DNA of 5,744 nt from Pseudomonadota bacterium. GTDB taxonomy: Bacteria; Pseudomonadota; Alphaproteobacteria; Rhizobiales; Methylopilaceae. Where the stretch lies: contig JAEZCD010000024.1 of assembly GCA_023430145.1 (NCBI GenBank), forward strand, positions 1 through 5,744. The letters run 5' to 3'. The position numbers and the translations under genes were made by a program. The notes under the pieces were generated by a model. It was not told the origin of the DNA, did not search any database, and saw nothing but the letters and a program-made list of their open reading frames with translations. Below are positions 5,654 to 5,744 of this stretch, one piece after another; position 1 is the first letter of the stretch; every line of letters starts with the position of its first letter.

Positions 5654-5744
5654 ATGCCGGCTCCGGCAGGCGCCGCCCGCGGCGATTTCTCCTTCAGGCT
5701 CGCCTCGAGCCTCGTGATGGCGGTCGCCGCGCTCGGCGCCACCT
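5654..5744 (+). CDS. cdsA: Phosphatidate cytidylyltransferase (CDP-diglyceride synthase), N-terminus only
   Basis: Only about 30 codons are present; the gene runs out of the window. From ATG 5654 the product begins MPAPAGAARGDFSFRLASSL and continues into a hydrophobic stretch (VMAVAALGAT), consistent with the first membrane segment of CdsA, where a short cytoplasmic leader with an arginine precedes 'RLxSALVLAP'-like helices. CdsA makes CDP-diacylglycerol from phosphatidate and CTP at the inner membrane and usually follows uppS in this operon. An in-frame TTG at 5633-5635, overlapping the uppS stop as TTGA, is an alternative start adding seven residues; neither start has a clear ribosome binding site. 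The call leans on gene order as much as on sequence, since the conserved catalytic region is outside the window. Confidence 0.75.
   Translation, partial: MPAPAGAARGDFSFRLASSLVMAVAALGAT

Overview
The window is a GC-rich stretch of ordinary chromosomal core genes, all on the + strand. It almost certainly comes from an alphaproteobacterium of the Hyphomicrobiales (Rhizobiales) group. Three things support this: the gene order (dnaE tail, then rpsB-tsf-pyrH-frr-uppS-cdsA); an S2 protein with a long C-terminal extension of the helix-hairpin-helix kind known from that order; and a candidate promoter that fits the CTTGAC-N17-CTATAT pattern described for rhizobial housekeeping promoters.

Layout. Bases 1-725 are the 3' end of dnaE (replicative polymerase alpha subunit). 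A 172-base gap with a few GC-rich inverted repeats leads to a small secreted DUF2147-type protein (898-1317, GTG start with a good ribosome binding site). Its stop codon lies in an imperfect palindrome, and a strong hairpin with a short T-rich tail follows (1351-1390). A candidate rpsB promoter (-35 at 1366-1371, -10 at 1389-1394) is embedded in this second hairpin. The predicted leader RNA (about 1401-1511) holds two consecutive hairpins before rpsB (1512-2537).

From rpsB on, the genes are tightly packed: tsf (2581-3507), pyrH (3509-4246, one base after tsf), frr (4283-4846), uppS (4866-5636) and the first codons of cdsA (from about 5654 to the window end). They form the widely conserved translation/envelope-lipid operon: ribosomal protein S2, the elongation factor that recharges EF-Tu, UMP kinase, the ribosome recycling factor, undecaprenyl diphosphate synthase and CDP-diglyceride synthase. 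Protein-synthesis capacity, pyrimidine nucleotide supply and precursors for cell wall and phospholipid are thus under shared transcription.

I found no tRNA, rRNA, CRISPR array, insertion sequence or mobile element, and no undescribed system. The points most worth a second look are the overlap of terminator and promoter before rpsB, the structured rpsB leader, and the S2 extension.
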